A DNA stretch of 64,000 nucleotides, from positions 591,001 through 655,000 of the forward strand of contig NZ_CP022998.1 in NCBI RefSeq assembly GCF_002277895.1, read 5' to 3'. Below, piece after piece: positions 38,239 through 47,709 of the stretch. The notes under the pieces are model-generated. The model made no database searches, had not been told where the DNA came from, and saw only the letters and a list, made by a program, of their open reading frames with translations. Source of the stretch: Rhizobium sp. 11515TR (lineage in GTDB: Bacteria > Pseudomonadota > Alphaproteobacteria > Rhizobiales > Rhizobiaceae). Each line of letters begins with the position of its first letter. Position 1 is the stretch's first letter. The translations under genes and the position numbers were made by a program.

Positions 38239-38514
38239 CTAGATTTCCTCGCCGAACTTGTTGGCGACGAGCTGGTCGAGCGCCTCGAGCGCTTCGGCGG
38301 CCTGATTGCCGCTTGCCGTGACAAGCACGCTGCAGCCCGGGCTGGCGGCGAGCATCATTAGGCCCATGATCGAGGTGCCGCCGACGGTGGTGCCATCCTT
38401 CGAAACGGTGATGGCGGCGTCGTAAGCTTCGACGGTCTGCACGAATTTCGCCGACGCGCGGGCATGCAGACCCCGCTTGTTGATGATCAGGAGTTCCCGG
38501 GAAAGCTCGGTCAT
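38239..38514 (-). CDS. ptsH: HPr family phosphocarrier protein
   Basis: 91 residues from ATG 38514 (an earlier ATG at 38553 would overlap the EIIA gene). The active His17 lies in KRGLHARASAKF and the regulatory Ser48 in GGTSIMGLMMLAAS, the site phosphorylated by HprK. No sugar-specific EIIBC is nearby, so this is the regulatory PTS of alphaproteobacteria, fed by EI-Ntr encoded elsewhere. In Sinorhizobium this branch affects succinate-mediated catabolite repression. Confidence 0.93.
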   Translation of the reverse strand: MTELSRELLIINKRGLHARASAKFVQTVEAYDAAITVSKDGTTVGGTSIMGLMMLAASPGCSVLVTASGNQAAEALEALDQLVANKFGEEI

Positions 38515-38533
38515 GGGGGCGGTGTTTGCCTCG

Positions 38534-38935
38534 TTATTTGCCACTGAGCACACGGCTGGCCACGTTGATATATTTGCGCCCGGCCTCTGAAGCTTCCACC
38601 AGGGCCCTTTCCATGTTGTTGTCGCCGCGCACGCCTGCGAGCTTGATCAGCATCGGCAGATTGACACCGGCGATGACCTCGGTGTGGCCGCTGTTCATGA
38701 CGGAGATTGCGAGATTGGAAGGAGTGCCGCCGAACATATCGGTGAGGATGATGACGCCATGCCCGTCGTCGGCACCGGCAACGGCCTGCAGAATATCCTG
38801 CCGCCGCTTGTCCATGTCGTCTTCGGGACCAATGCATACCGTTTCTATGAACTTCTGCGGACCAACGACATGCTCGACAGCATGCCGAAACTCTTCAGCC
38901 AGCTTGCCATGAGTGACAAGCACAAGTCCAATCAT
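38534..38935 (-). CDS. PTS EIIA component, mannose family
   Basis: 133 residues from ATG 38935. IGLVLVTHGKLAEEFRHAVEHVVG carries the phospho-accepting His9; GVIILTDMFGGTPSNLAISVM is the second family block. It should take phosphate from HPr. No EIIB, C or D partner is encoded here, so the role is likely regulatory. It is 19 bp upstream of ptsH on the same strand. Confidence 0.9.
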   Translation of the reverse strand: MIGLVLVTHGKLAEEFRHAVEHVVGPQKFIETVCIGPEDDMDKRRQDILQAVAGADDGHGVIILTDMFGGTPSNLAISVMNSGHTEVIAGVNLPMLIKLAGVRGDNNMERALVEASEAGRKYINVASRVLSGK

Positions 38936-39075
38936 GATATTACTGCTCCCATCGCATACGCAAACAGGTGGCCCATATCGCAATGCAGCAATGTCGTCCA
39001 CCAGTGGGGGGACATCTTGGCGATGAAAAGACGAAGTGCAAGCTTAAAATACAGGATTTACGCGCCTATGCGGGC

Positions 39076-39552
39076 CTAAATGGCCGATTTATCAAAACTC
39101 GCGCCGATTTTTGCCATTATTATGGCAAGCGGATTCGCAGAGGTTGCAGCCAATCGGATCAACGGCAACCGAGCAGATGCGGTAATATCGATCTGCTCAT
39201 CCTCGGGTGGTAGTCTTTCCGCAGTTTCCGGGTCGACAGGGCGAACGGCAAAATGCATTTCGGCCTCGGAAATATAAGGCATGCGAACGATGCCGGTGTA
39301 GCGGATTTCCATAAGTCCTGCGATCGAGGGCGGGCATTTCGCAATAATGGAGCCGTTCTGTTCGGCAATCAGCACCCGGTCGTCTGCGACCAAGCTTGCC
39401 GTCAATCCCAACGGCTTGGCAGCCGCAAGGCAGGAGAAGGCGAGGGCGGATTTGCCGCTGCCCGAAGGGCCAAGGAACAGCAGACCTGTCCTGCCGATGA
39501 CGATCGCCGTTGCGTGGATGTTGGTCGCCTCAATGGTCATGCGGCCGCTCAC
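39076..39552 (-). CDS. hprK: HPr kinase/phosphorylase, short alphaproteobacterial form
   Basis: 158 residues, about half the length of Firmicute HprK: only the catalytic C-terminal domain is present. Walker A GPSGSGKS is at 28-35, LVADDRVLI is the catalytic region, and GLMEIRYTGIVRMPY is conserved. It phosphorylates and dephosphorylates HPr at Ser. The GTG at 39552 overlaps the chvG stop (GTGA), suggesting coupling; an in-frame ATG at 39540 is the alternative start. Confidence 0.9.
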   Translation of the reverse strand: MSGRMTIEATNIHATAIVIGRTGLLFLGPSGSGKSALAFSCLAAAKPLGLTASLVADDRVLIAEQNGSIIAKCPPSIAGLMEIRYTGIVRMPYISEAEMHFAVRPVDPETAERLPPEDEQIDITASARLPLIRLAATSANPLAIIMAKIGASFDKSAI

Positions 39553-41387
39553 GCCGTCGTCTGGGCCGGCAGCGATAGGATGAAGCGGGCGCCAAGCAAC
39601 GTCGAGCCGTCGCTGTCGACTATATTCTCGGCGCGCAGCGAGCCGCCATGCGCTTCGGCGATCTGCCGGCTGATCGACAGGCCGAGGCCTGAATTCTGTC
39701 CGAAACCTTCGGATTCGGGCCGGTCGGTATAGAAACGTTCGAAGATGCGGTCGATATTTTCGGCCTGAATGCCGGGACCGTTATCCTCGATATAGATGAC
39801 ACAGCGCGTCCGCGTCCGCGTCAGCCGCACGGTAATCTTGCCGGTTTCCGCGGGGACGAAGGATCGTGCGTTTTCGATGAGGTTGGTCACGATCTGGCCA
39901 ATGCGCAGATCGTGGCCGTCGACGGAGAATTTCGTCTTGTTGCCCGGCTTGCGGTCGACGATATAGTCGATTTCGACGGCCTTTTTGCTGTGGCCGACCT
40001 GTCTGGAAATATCGATCATGTCGCGAAGCAATATTTCCAGATCGAGCGACTTGGCATCCGAACGTGCAAGCTCTGCATCGAGGCGCGATGCATCGGAGAT
40101 GTCGCTGATCAGGCGGTCGAGGCGGCGAACGTCATGCTGGATCACATCCATCAGCCGCTTCTTCGAATCGTCGCTCTTGGCGAGCGGCAGCGTTTCGACG
40201 GCGCTGCGCAGCGACGTCAGCGGGTTCTTGAGCTCGTGGCTGACATCGGCCGCGAAGCTTTCGATCGCATCGATGCGGTCATAGAGCGCCGACGTCATGT
40301 CGCGCAGCGCAATCGACAGGTTGCCGATTTCGTCCTGGCGAGCGGAAAAGTCCGGAATCTCCTCGCGCTCCTTCGCCCCGCCGCGGCGCACGCGGATGGC
40401 CGCAGCCGAGAGCCGGCGTAGCGGATTGGCGATGGTGGAGGACAAAAGCAGTGACAGCACCACGTTGACCAGCGTCGCGACGCCGAAGACGCGCATGATC
40501 GCGAGACGTTCGGCATGAACGATCTTGTCGATATCACCGGCCTGGGTCGAGAGCAGCAACACGCCGAGCACGGCGCGGAAGCGCTGGATCGGCACGGCCA
40601 CCGAGACGATCAGTTCGCCCTTCTCCGTGGTGCGGACAACAGCGCCGCGCACGCCGGTCAGCGCGTTCATGACCTCAGGATATATGGAGCCGTCGCCGCC
40701 GGGCGCTTCCTTATAGACAGGCAGGTTGCCCGGCTGCAGCATCTTGTTGAGCAGGCCGCTGAACCAGTCGGACCAGCTCTGCTTCTCGTCATCGACGGGC
40801 GGCAGATCGTAGCGCAGCACCTGGCCGCGCGAATAGAGATGGCGGCTGTCGAGCAGCAGGTTCGCGTCGGCATCGAAGATGCGCGCGCGTGTGCGCGTCG
40901 GCGAGATCAGCCGCGTCAGCACCGGCGCTACTTTTTCCGGATCGATCGGGAATTCCAGATCCTCATCGTTCGGGACGGGCGTGATGCTTTGGCCGGCCTG
41001 CAGCTCCAGCAGCTTCTGCGGATCGATGGTGATGGAGTTGGTGTCGACTGAAGCCGAAGCCGAGACGGCACCGGCGATGATCTCACCCTGCGTCAGGAGG
41101 CTCTCGACGCGGGCATCGATCAGGCCTTCGCGAAACTGGTTGAGGTAGAGAATACCGCCGACCAGAACGACGAGGGCGGCCAGATTGAAGAATAGGATGC
41201 GGCGCGTCAGGCTCGAAAAGACGGCATTGCCGAAGATGCGGCGGATCAGGACGAAGGGATGAGTCCAGCGCCGGCGCGCGATTCGAGCGCCGCTCGGGCT
41301 TTCCGAGTCGTCTATGTCCCTGTCCTGCACCAGCTGTGCCAAGCCTACGGCCCTTTCGAAGAACGGGGTCGGCGACCCCGTCCGCAT
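39549..41387 (-). CDS. chvG: Sensor histidine kinase ChvG (ExoS)
   Basis: 612 residues from 41387; a GTG near residue 20 is an alternative start. TM1 about 62-82, a large periplasmic domain (83-296), TM2 about 297-318, HAMP about 319-372, H-box SFAADVSHELKNPLTSL with His384, and the ATPase (IVTNLIENARSF; IEDNGPGI; NSGLGLSISRQIAEAHGG). ChvG senses acid and envelope signals, is inhibited by ExoR in Agrobacterium and Sinorhizobium, and controls succinoglycan, motility and host interaction through ChvI. The stop overlaps hprK. Confidence 0.95.
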   Translation of the reverse strand: MRTGSPTPFFERAVGLAQLVQDRDIDDSESPSGARIARRRWTHPFVLIRRIFGNAVFSSLTRRILFFNLAALVVLVGGILYLNQFREGLIDARVESLLTQGEIIAGAVSASASVDTNSITIDPQKLLELQAGQSITPVPNDEDLEFPIDPEKVAPVLTRLISPTRTRARIFDADANLLLDSRHLYSRGQVLRYDLPPVDDEKQSWSDWFSGLLNKMLQPGNLPVYKEAPGGDGSIYPEVMNALTGVRGAVVRTTEKGELIVSVAVPIQRFRAVLGVLLLSTQAGDIDKIVHAERLAIMRVFGVATLVNVVLSLLLSSTIANPLRRLSAAAIRVRRGGAKEREEIPDFSARQDEIGNLSIALRDMTSALYDRIDAIESFAADVSHELKNPLTSLRSAVETLPLAKSDDSKKRLMDVIQHDVRRLDRLISDISDASRLDAELARSDAKSLDLEILLRDMIDISRQVGHSKKAVEIDYIVDRKPGNKTKFSVDGHDLRIGQIVTNLIENARSFVPAETGKITVRLTRTRTRCVIYIEDNGPGIQAENIDRIFERFYTDRPESEGFGQNSGLGLSISRQIAEAHGGSLRAENIVDSDGSTLLGARFILSLPAQTTA

Positions 41388-41406
41388 GCTCTTAATCCAT
41401 TGCCCG

Positions 41407-41448
41407 CCGTATGGTCTAGTTAACTATCCGTATGGTCCAGCTAACTAT
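41407..41448. repeat. Tandem 21-bp duplication between chvI and chvG
   Basis: Two adjacent 21-bp units (41407-41427 and 41428-41448) differ at two positions (CCGTATGGTC-T/C-AG-T/C-TAACTAT). They fill most of the 60-bp spacer, and the last base touches the chvI stop codon. Confidence 0.8.
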
Positions 41449-42179
41449 TATGCTGCTTCGCGGAAGCGATAGCCCACGCCATACAGCGTCTCGATCATAT
41501 CAAATTCGAGGTCGACCATCTTGAATTTCTTGCGCAGCCGCTTGATGTGGCTGTCGATCGTGCGGTCGTCGACATAGACCTGCTCGTCATAAGCCGCATC
41601 CATCAGGGCGTCGCGGCTCTTGACCACGCCGGGGCGCTGGGCAAGCGAATGCAGGATGAGGAACTCGGTGACGGTGAGCGTCACCGGCTCGCCCTTCCAG
41701 GTGCAGGTATGGCGTTCCTGGTCCATGACAAGCTGTCCGCGTTCCAGCGAACGGGCCTGCTGCGCAGCACCCGGCTTGGCAGCGGCTGCGCCGCCGGCAG
41801 CGTTTGCGGCTTCGCGGGCGGAGGCGCGGCGGAGAACGGCCTTGACGCGTTCGACCAGCAGGCGCTGCGAGAACGGCTTGGTGATGAAGTCGTCGGCGCC
41901 CATCTTCAGGCCGAAGAGTTCGTCGATCTCTTCGTCCTTCGAGGTGAGGAAGATCACGGGCAGGTCGGATTTCTGGCGCAGGCGGCGCAGGAGCTCCATG
42001 CCGTCCATGCGGGGCATTTTGATATCGAAGATCGCCAGTTGCGGCGGCCGGGCAAGCAGGCCGTCCAGCGCCGAAGCTCCGTCCGTGTAGGTTTCTACCT
42101 TATATCCCTCTGCTTCCAAGGCAATCGATACGGAAGTCAGGATATTGCGGTCGTCGTCAACGAGCGCGATTGTCAACAT
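41448..42179 (-). CDS. chvI: Response regulator ChvI
   Basis: 243 residues from ATG 42179, which has GGAG nine bases upstream; the in-frame ATG at 42197 lacks one. OmpR/PhoB-type: receiver with Asp52 in [13 protein letters not shown] and Lys in [11 protein letters not shown], an alanine/glycine linker ([17 protein letters not shown]), then the winged helix ([42 protein letters not shown]). Partner of ChvG. Divergent from pckA across about 350 bp, an arrangement kept across Rhizobiaceae. Confidence 0.96.
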   Translation of the reverse strand: MLTIALVDDDRNILTSVSIALEAEGYKVETYTDGASALDGLLARPPQLAIFDIKMPRMDGMELLRRLRQKSDLPVIFLTSKDEEIDELFGLKMGADDFITKPFSQRLLVERVKAVLRRASAREAANAAGGAAAAKPGAAQQARSLERGQLVMDQERHTCTWKGEPVTLTVTEFLILHSLAQRPGVVKSRDALMDAAYDEQVYVDDRTIDSHIKRLRKKFKMVDLEFDMIETLYGVGYRFREAA

Positions 42180-42383
42180 GGTGTTCGTCTCCGTCATCAG
42201 TGCGCGTCTCCCGGATTTGGAATCCAGCCCAGGCGGTCTGCCAGCTCGGTCGGCGGTAACCTGGCGCGCTTATGGGGATAAAGGTGGAACAAATTGTGGC
42301 AAAGATAAAGGGGAGGATTGTTGTGAGGAAAAACCCTTGCGCAGGGGTTGTGTGGCATGACGTCCCGCCACCATCTATTCAAA

Positions 42384-42423
42384 CGATTTAAAATCGAGGA
42401 AATTTATTTAAATCGATTAAATA
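42384..42423. promoter_or_regulatory. AT-rich palindromes in the chvI/pckA intergenic region
   Basis: The 351-bp gap 42180-42530 has no gene. It contains a perfect 13-bp palindrome CGATTTAAAATCG (42384-42396) and, 8 bp further, a 7-bp inverted repeat TATTTAA-ATCGA-TTAAATA (42405-42423). The CG-centred shape recalls LacI-family operators; in Sinorhizobium pckA is under the LacI-type regulator PckR, so this is a candidate for that or for ChvI binding. Assignment is inference. Confidence 0.45.
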
Positions 42424-42530
42424 ACTGATATCATTAAATATTTTTCTCTTCCTGCTCTTGTGCTTTTAAAAAGAGCCCTCTACGCTTTAGTTAGTTCTAA
42501 CGGCCAAGCCCCTTTGTAGAGGAAAAAGTG

Positions 42531-44141
42531 ATGGAGCAATTCGGCGTCCGCAATCCCGCGACTGAACTGGGATCGATCGGCCTGGGAGCCGCCGCCAGTG
42601 TGCGTTACAACCTCATGGAGGCTCATCTTTACGAAGAGGCGATTCGCCGTCGCGAAGCCGATCTGACCGCCGATGGCGCGCTCAGGGCCTTAACCGGCCA
42701 GCACACCGGTCGTTCTCCGAAGGACAAGTTCGTGGTGCGCAATGCCACAACGGAAGACCAGATCTGGTGGGATAACAACAAGCCGATGTCGCCGGAGCAT
42801 TTCGAGCTCCTGCATGAGGATATGCTGGCCCATGCCCGCGGCAAAGACCTCTTCGTGCAGGATCTGATCGGCGGCGCCGATGTCGACTATGCTTTGCCAA
42901 CGCGCGTCATTACCGAATTCGCCTGGCACTCGCTGTTCATCCGTAACCTGCTGATCCGCCCGGATCGCGCGGCGCTGGAAAGCTTCGTGCCGCAGCTGAC
43001 GATCATAGACCTGCCGAGCTTCCGCGCCGATCCGGAGCGCCATGGCTGCCGCACGGAAACGGTGATCGCCTGTGATCTCGTCAATGGCATCGTCCTTATC
43101 GGCGGCACCTCCTATGCCGGCGAAATGAAGAAATCGGTCTTTACCGTCCTGAATTACCTGCTGCCGGAACGCGGCGTCATGCCGATGCATTGCTCGGCCA
43201 ATGTCGGTCCCGAAGGCGATGCCGCGATCTTCTTCGGCCTGTCGGGCACGGGCAAGACGACGCTGTCGGCCGATCCGACCCGTACGCTCATCGGCGACGA
43301 CGAACATGGCTGGGGTGAAAACGGCATCTTCAACTTCGAAGGTGGCTGCTACGCCAAGACCATCCGTCTTTCGGCCGAGGCCGAGCCGGAAATCTACGCC
43401 ACAACGCGCCGCTTCGGCACCGTCCTGGAAAATGTCGTGCTCGACGAGCATGGTAGGCCGGATCTTGATGACGGTTCGCTGACGGAAAACACCCGCAGCG
43501 CCTATCCGCTGCATTTCATCCCGAATGCATCGGAATCCGGCATCACCGGTCATCCCGAGACGATCATCATGCTGACGGCCGACGCTTTCGGCGTCATGCC
43601 GCCGATCGCCAAGCTGACGCCGGATCAGGCGATGTACCACTTCCTGTCCGGCTACACCGCCAAGGTCGCCGGCACGGAAAAGGGCGTCGTCGAGCCGGAA
43701 GCCACCTTCTCGACCTGCTTCGGCGCTCCTTTCATGCCGCGCCATCCGGCTGAATATGGCAATCTCCTCAAAGAGCTGATCGCCCGCCACGGCGCCCGTT
43801 GCTGGCTGGTCAACACCGGCTGGACCGGTGGCGCCTATGGCAAGGGAAGCCGTATGCCGATCAAGGCGACGCGCGCTCTGCTCGCGGCGGCTTTGAAGGG
43901 CGACCTCGATAATGTCGAATTCCGCACGGACGCGAATTTCGGCTTCGCGGTTCCGGTCGCGGTCGACGGTGTCGATACTGCGATCCTCGATCCTCGCTCC
44001 ACCTGGGCCGATGGCGAAGCCTACGATGCCCAGGCCAAGAAGCTAGTACAGATGTTCGTCACGAACTTCGCCAAGTTCGAAGATCATGTGGACGGCAACG
44101 TCCGTGATGCCGCTCCGGGGATGCCGGTCGCTGCAGAATAA
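42531..44141 (+). CDS. pckA: Phosphoenolpyruvate carboxykinase (ATP)
   Basis: 536 residues from ATG 42531 (AGAGGA seven bases upstream; the GTG at 42528 is an unlikely start). Converts oxaloacetate to PEP, the entry to gluconeogenesis on dicarboxylates. Kinase loop [18 protein letters not shown], metal site region [12 protein letters not shown], and the RNLLIRP and [15 protein letters not shown] blocks are intact. It has its own terminator. Its divergence from chvI may allow joint control. Confidence 0.97.
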   Translation: MEQFGVRNPATELGSIGLGAAASVRYNLMEAHLYEEAIRRREADLTADGALRALTGQHTGRSPKDKFVVRNATTEDQIWWDNNKPMSPEHFELLHEDMLAHARGKDLFVQDLIGGADVDYALPTRVITEFAWHSLFIRNLLIRPDRAALESFVPQLTIIDLPSFRADPERHGCRTETVIACDLVNGIVLIGGTSYAGEMKKSVFTVLNYLLPERGVMPMHCSANVGPEGDAAIFFGLSGTGKTTLSADPTRTLIGDDEHGWGENGIFNFEGGCYAKTIRLSAEAEPEIYATTRRFGTVLENVVLDEHGRPDLDDGSLTENTRSAYPLHFIPNASESGITGHPETIIMLTADAFGVMPPIAKLTPDQAMYHFLSGYTAKVAGTEKGVVEPEATFSTCFGAPFMPRHPAEYGNLLKELIARHGARCWLVNTGWTGGAYGKGSRMPIKATRALLAAALKGDLDNVEFRTDANFGFAVPVAVDGVDTAILDPRSTWADGEAYDAQAKKLVQMFVTNFAKFEDHVDGNVRDAAPGMPVAAE

Positions 44142-44166
44142 TCATCCAGAGCGGAATGACTCACGT

Positions 44167-44199
44167 GAAACCCGGCGACCGATTCGCCGGGTTTCGTTT
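44167..44199 (+). terminator. Intrinsic terminator of pckA
   Basis: A perfect 12-bp stem (44167-44178 with 44184-44195), 5-nt loop, then GTTTT. Confidence 0.85.
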
Positions 44200-44258
44200 T
44201 ATCCGGTAGTGGTTTTCAACCGCGCATCAATGTGGGATAGACAGGCGCGGAGAAAATC

Positions 44259-44693
44259 ATGGCCAGCGAAGCGCTTTACATTAACGACCGGATCACGATT
44301 GCCGGCTGGGAGCTGACGGAACAATTCGTTCTGGCGGGCGGTCCCGGCGGCCAGAACGTCAACAAGGTCGCAACCGCAGTTCAGCTTTTCTTCAACGTTC
44401 AGAATTCCCCATCGCTGACGGATCGCGTCAAGGCGAATGCGGTTAGACTTGCCGGTCGTCGCGTCTCCAAGGAAGGTGTTCTGATGATCGAGGCCAGCCG
44501 CTTCCGCAGCCAGGATCGCAATCGCGAGGATGCGCGCGAGCGGCTGAAGGAACTGATCCTCGAAGCGGCCGCTCCGCCCCCGCCGCCGCGCCGAAAGACC
44601 AAGCCGACGAAGGGATCAATCGAGCGCCGGCTGAAGGAAAAATCCGGACGCTCCGAGGTCAAGAAGATGCGCGGCAAGGTCGGCGGCGACTAG
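44259..44693 (+). CDS. arfB: Alternative ribosome-rescue factor ArfB (YaeJ)
   Basis: 144 residues. Peptidyl-tRNA hydrolase that frees ribosomes stalled without a stop codon. The GGQ catalytic motif is at 30-32 in LAGGPGGQNVNKVATAVQL. The C-terminal tail (RRKTKPTKGSIERRLKEKSGRSEVKKMRGK) is the basic helix that enters the empty mRNA channel. Short length and lack of a codon-recognition domain separate it from RF1/RF2. Confidence 0.93.
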   Translation: MASEALYINDRITIAGWELTEQFVLAGGPGGQNVNKVATAVQLFFNVQNSPSLTDRVKANAVRLAGRRVSKEGVLMIEASRFRSQDRNREDARERLKELILEAAAPPPPPRRKTKPTKGSIERRLKEKSGRSEVKKMRGKVGGD

Positions 44694-44784
44694 GGTTGGC
44701 TTTCGGGCTGCAGTTTTGAGTTGGCTGAGTAAAATGAGGCTTGTCAGGCGAGTCCGGCGTTGCTGTAGTTCTGTGCCTGGACTC

Positions 44785-44922
44785 TCATCCTAGCCTTCTC
44801 TCGGCATGCGGGAGAAGGGACGGCAGCGTGAAACAATAAGTCTCCCTTTGAGGCGGCTAAGTTGAGGCAGATTAGACCCCCTCGCCCTGCCGGCGGGGAG
44901 AGGGTTGGGGTGAGGGGCCATG
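44785..44922. repeat. Intergenic palindromic repeats upstream of alkB
   Basis: Two palindromic modules: about 44791-44821 (CTTCTCTCGGCATGCGGGAGAAGG) and about 44874-44921 (CCCCCTCGCCC, then GGCGGGGAGAGGG and GGGGTGAGGGG). The second resembles the widespread proteobacterial CCCTCACCCCAACCCTCTCCCC intergenic repeat. No gene is seen in 44694-44979. Confidence 0.55.
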
Positions 44923-44979
44923 CATGAAGGCGCGGCAATGGCGCACTGACCTGACCAGTGTTGCGCAAAGGAAGTATGG

Positions 44980-45588
44980 ATGCTGCTCCCCAACGGAATT
45001 CGCCATCTGCCCGGATATCTCGGCCGTCCCGCCCAGGAAGCGCTCGTCGAGACGATTCGCGGTATCGTGGCCGAGGCGCCGCTGTACACACCGGTCATGC
45101 CGGGTACCGGCAAGGAAATGTCGGTGCGCATGACCAACTGCGGTTCGCTCGGCTGGGTGACGGACAAGCAGCGCGGCTATCGCTATCAGCCGACGCATCC
45201 GGTCATCGGTCGCCCCTGGCCGGCCATGCCATCGCAATTGCTGGATTTCTGGCACGATATAGCAGGCTATGAAAAGCCGCCGGAAGCCTGTCTCGTCAAT
45301 TTCTATGGCGACAATGCCCGCATGGGCCTGCATCAGGATCGTGACGAACAGGATCTCAAGGCGCCCGTACTATCGATCTCGCTCGGGAACACCTGCCTCT
45401 TTCGCGCCGGTGGCCTCAACCGCAATGATCGCACGCTATCCTTCAAGCTGGCGAGCGGCGATATCGTCGTTCTCGGCGGCGAGGGAAGATTGTGCTTTCA
45501 CGGTGTCGACCGCATCTATCCTGCAACCTCGACATTGCTGAAGAATGGTGGGCGGATCAACCTGACTTTAAGGCGTGTTCAGCCCTGA
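44980..45588 (+). CDS. alkB: Alpha-ketoglutarate-dependent DNA dealkylase AlkB
   Basis: 202 residues. Fe(II)/2-oxoglutarate dioxygenase that removes 1-methyladenine and 3-methylcytosine lesions. Iron ligands His118 and Asp120 (GLHQDRDEQD) and His174 (CFHGVDR); 2-oxoglutarate arginines Arg192 and Arg198 (GGRINLTLRRV). LVNFYGDNARMG is the usual block. No ada partner is adjacent. It converges on coaA with a 3-bp gap. Confidence 0.94.
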   Translation: MLLPNGIRHLPGYLGRPAQEALVETIRGIVAEAPLYTPVMPGTGKEMSVRMTNCGSLGWVTDKQRGYRYQPTHPVIGRPWPAMPSQLLDFWHDIAGYEKPPEACLVNFYGDNARMGLHQDRDEQDLKAPVLSISLGNTCLFRAGGLNRNDRTLSFKLASGDIVVLGGEGRLCFHGVDRIYPATSTLLKNGGRINLTLRRVQP

Positions 45589-45591
45589 GCC

Positions 45592-46587
45592 TCAGAGTTT
45601 CCTCAACGCCACCTGCTCGATCAGATGATTCTTCCCCTTCTGCAGGATGAGGTCGGCGCGCGGCCGCGTCGGCAGGATGTTCTGGCGCAAATTCTTCAGG
45701 TTGATATTCTTCCAAAGCCCCTCGGCAATCGCCAAGGCCTCGTCCTCGCTGATCGAAGCATAGCGATGGAAGAAGGAGTTGGGGTCGCGGAAGGCCGTCT
45801 CGCGCAGCCGCATGAAGCGGGCGACGTACCAATTGTGGATGAGCTCCTCGTCGGCATCGATATAGATGGAGAAGTCGAAGAAATCCGAGACCATCGGCAC
45901 GATCTTGCCGTCAGCAGGCAGATGCCGCGATTGCAGCACGTTGATGCCTTCGAAGATCAGGATATCCGGGCGATCGACCGTCTTGAATTCGTTCGGCAGC
46001 ACGTCATAGACGAGGTGCGAATAGGAGGGCGCCTGCACATTCGGCTGGCCGGCCTTGATCGCCGAGAGGAAACGCAGCAGTGCCGCCGTATCGTAGCTTT
46101 CCGGAAAACCCTTGCGCTGCATCAGGTTGCGGCGCTGCAGCTCGGCGTTCGGATAGAGAAAGCCGTCCGTGGTGACGAGATCGACCTTCGGGCTCGATGG
46201 CCAGCGGCCCAGCAGCTCCTTCAGGATACGGGCCGTGGTGGATTTGCCGACAGCGACCGATCCGGCGATGCCGATGACGAAGGGCGTCTTGGCGATATCG
46301 GAAAGACTGAGGAAGCGATTGCGCTGCTCGAAAAGGATCTGCGAGGATTCCACATGCGAGGACAAAAGCCGTGACAGTGAAAGATAGATGCGCCGGACTT
46401 CGTCGAGATCGATCGGGTCGCCCATGGAGCGCAGCCGCGTCACTTCGTCGGCGGTCAGCGTCAGCGGTGTGTCGGCCCTGAATTTCGCCCATTCTTCCGA
46501 GGAGAAGAAATAGTAGGGCGAATAGGCTTTCGCCTGGAAAATATCGAGCGTCTCGTGTGTTGGCTCGGTCTTGGTCGCTATCGTCAT
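45592..46587 (-). CDS. coaA: Pantothenate kinase (type I)
   Basis: 331 residues. First step of CoA synthesis. P-loop [28 protein letters not shown], and [30 protein letters not shown] are the type I signatures. It lies 5 bp downstream of hisE, closing the his operon, an arrangement common in rhizobia. Confidence 0.96.
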   Translation of the reverse strand: MTIATKTEPTHETLDIFQAKAYSPYYFFSSEEWAKFRADTPLTLTADEVTRLRSMGDPIDLDEVRRIYLSLSRLLSSHVESSQILFEQRNRFLSLSDIAKTPFVIGIAGSVAVGKSTTARILKELLGRWPSSPKVDLVTTDGFLYPNAELQRRNLMQRKGFPESYDTAALLRFLSAIKAGQPNVQAPSYSHLVYDVLPNEFKTVDRPDILIFEGINVLQSRHLPADGKIVPMVSDFFDFSIYIDADEELIHNWYVARFMRLRETAFRDPNSFFHRYASISEDEALAIAEGLWKNINLKNLRQNILPTRPRADLILQKGKNHLIEQVALRKL

Positions 46588-46592
46588 CGGTT

Positions 46593-46907
46593 TTACCGGC
46601 TTGCCTTCTCTTGAAGGCCGGATTGACTGGTGCGCCTCTCGAGCTCACCCATGACATTCTCTAACGGAATGCCGGCAATCTTCAATACGACTAAAAGATG
46701 ATACAGCAGATCGGCCGCCTCATAGGTGAGGTTGTCGCGATCATTGACGACCGCCGCCATCACCGCCTCGATCGCCTCTTCGCCGAGCTTCTTCGCCGCT
46801 TTCGGCTGGCCGGCAGCAAAAAGCTTTGCCGTCCAGGATTCGTTCGGCGAGGCCTTGGAGCGTTCCTCGACGATCCGTTCGAGGTCGGAAAGGGTAAATC
46901 CGCTCAT
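46593..46907 (-). CDS. hisE: Phosphoribosyl-ATP pyrophosphatase
   Basis: 104 residues from ATG 46907 (the longer frame upstream lies inside hisF and is not similar to anything). Second step of histidine synthesis. [13 protein letters not shown] and [37 protein letters not shown] carry the acidic metal-binding helices. HisI is separate and not in the window. 13-bp gap to hisF. Confidence 0.94.
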   Translation of the reverse strand: MSGFTLSDLERIVEERSKASPNESWTAKLFAAGQPKAAKKLGEEAIEAVMAAVVNDRDNLTYEAADLLYHLLVVLKIAGIPLENVMGELERRTSQSGLQEKASR

Positions 46908-46920
46908 CGCTCGCTGTCTC

Positions 46921-47709
46921 CTAATCCAGCCGCATCGGAATGCCGCGCTCGGCCATGTAGCGCTTTGCCTCGCCCACCGAATAGGTGCCGAAGTGGAAGA
47001 TCGACGCCGCAAGTACGGCCGTCGCATGACCTTCCTTGACGCCTGCGACGAGGTCGTCGAGATCGCCGACGCCGCCGGATGCAATGACGGGCACGCGCAC
47101 CGCATCGGCGATCGCCCGCGTCAGCTCCAGATCGTAGCCGACTTTGGTGCCGTCCCGATCCATGGAGGTGACGAGCAACTCGCCGGCGCCGCGCTCCACC
47201 ATCCTGCGGGCAAAATCGACGGCATCGATGCCCGTCGCATTGCGGCCGCCATGGGTATAGATCTCCCAAGCGCTCAGATTGTCGCCTCCGAGCGTCTCGG
47301 TGCGTCGCCGCTTGGCATCGATGGAAACGACGATGCACTGGTTGCCGAATTTGTCGGCCGCCTCGGCCACGAAATCGGGATTGTTGACTGCCGCCGAATT
47401 GATCGAAACCTTGTCGGCGCCGCAAAGCAGCAGCTTGCGGATATCGGCAATAGTGCGCACGCCGCCGCCGACCGTGACCGGCATGAAGCATTGTTCTGCC
47501 GTGCGGGCCACCACGTCGAAAATCGTGTCGCGATTGTCGGAAGAAGCAGTGATATCTAGGAAGCAGAGTTCGTCGGCGCCGGCAGCATCATAGGCCTTGG
47601 CGGCTTCGACGGGATCACCGGCATCGACGAGATTGACGAAGTTGACACCCTTGACGACGCGGCCGTCCTTGACGTCGAGGCAGGGGATGACGCGGGCTTT
47701 CAGGGTCAT
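46921..47709 (-). CDS. hisF: Imidazole glycerol phosphate synthase, cyclase subunit
   Basis: 262 residues. Takes ammonia from HisH and closes the imidazole ring, releasing [24 protein letters not shown] has the first catalytic Asp; [32 protein letters not shown] is the phosphate-binding end. The start ATG overlaps the hisA stop (ATGA). Confidence 0.96.
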   Translation of the reverse strand: MTLKARVIPCLDVKDGRVVKGVNFVNLVDAGDPVEAAKAYDAAGADELCFLDITASSDNRDTIFDVVARTAEQCFMPVTVGGGVRTIADIRKLLLCGADKVSINSAAVNNPDFVAEAADKFGNQCIVVSIDAKRRRTETLGGDNLSAWEIYTHGGRNATGIDAVDFARRMVERGAGELLVTSMDRDGTKVGYDLELTRAIADAVRVPVIASGGVGDLDDLVAGVKEGHATAVLAASIFHFGTYSVGEAKRYMAERGIPMRLD

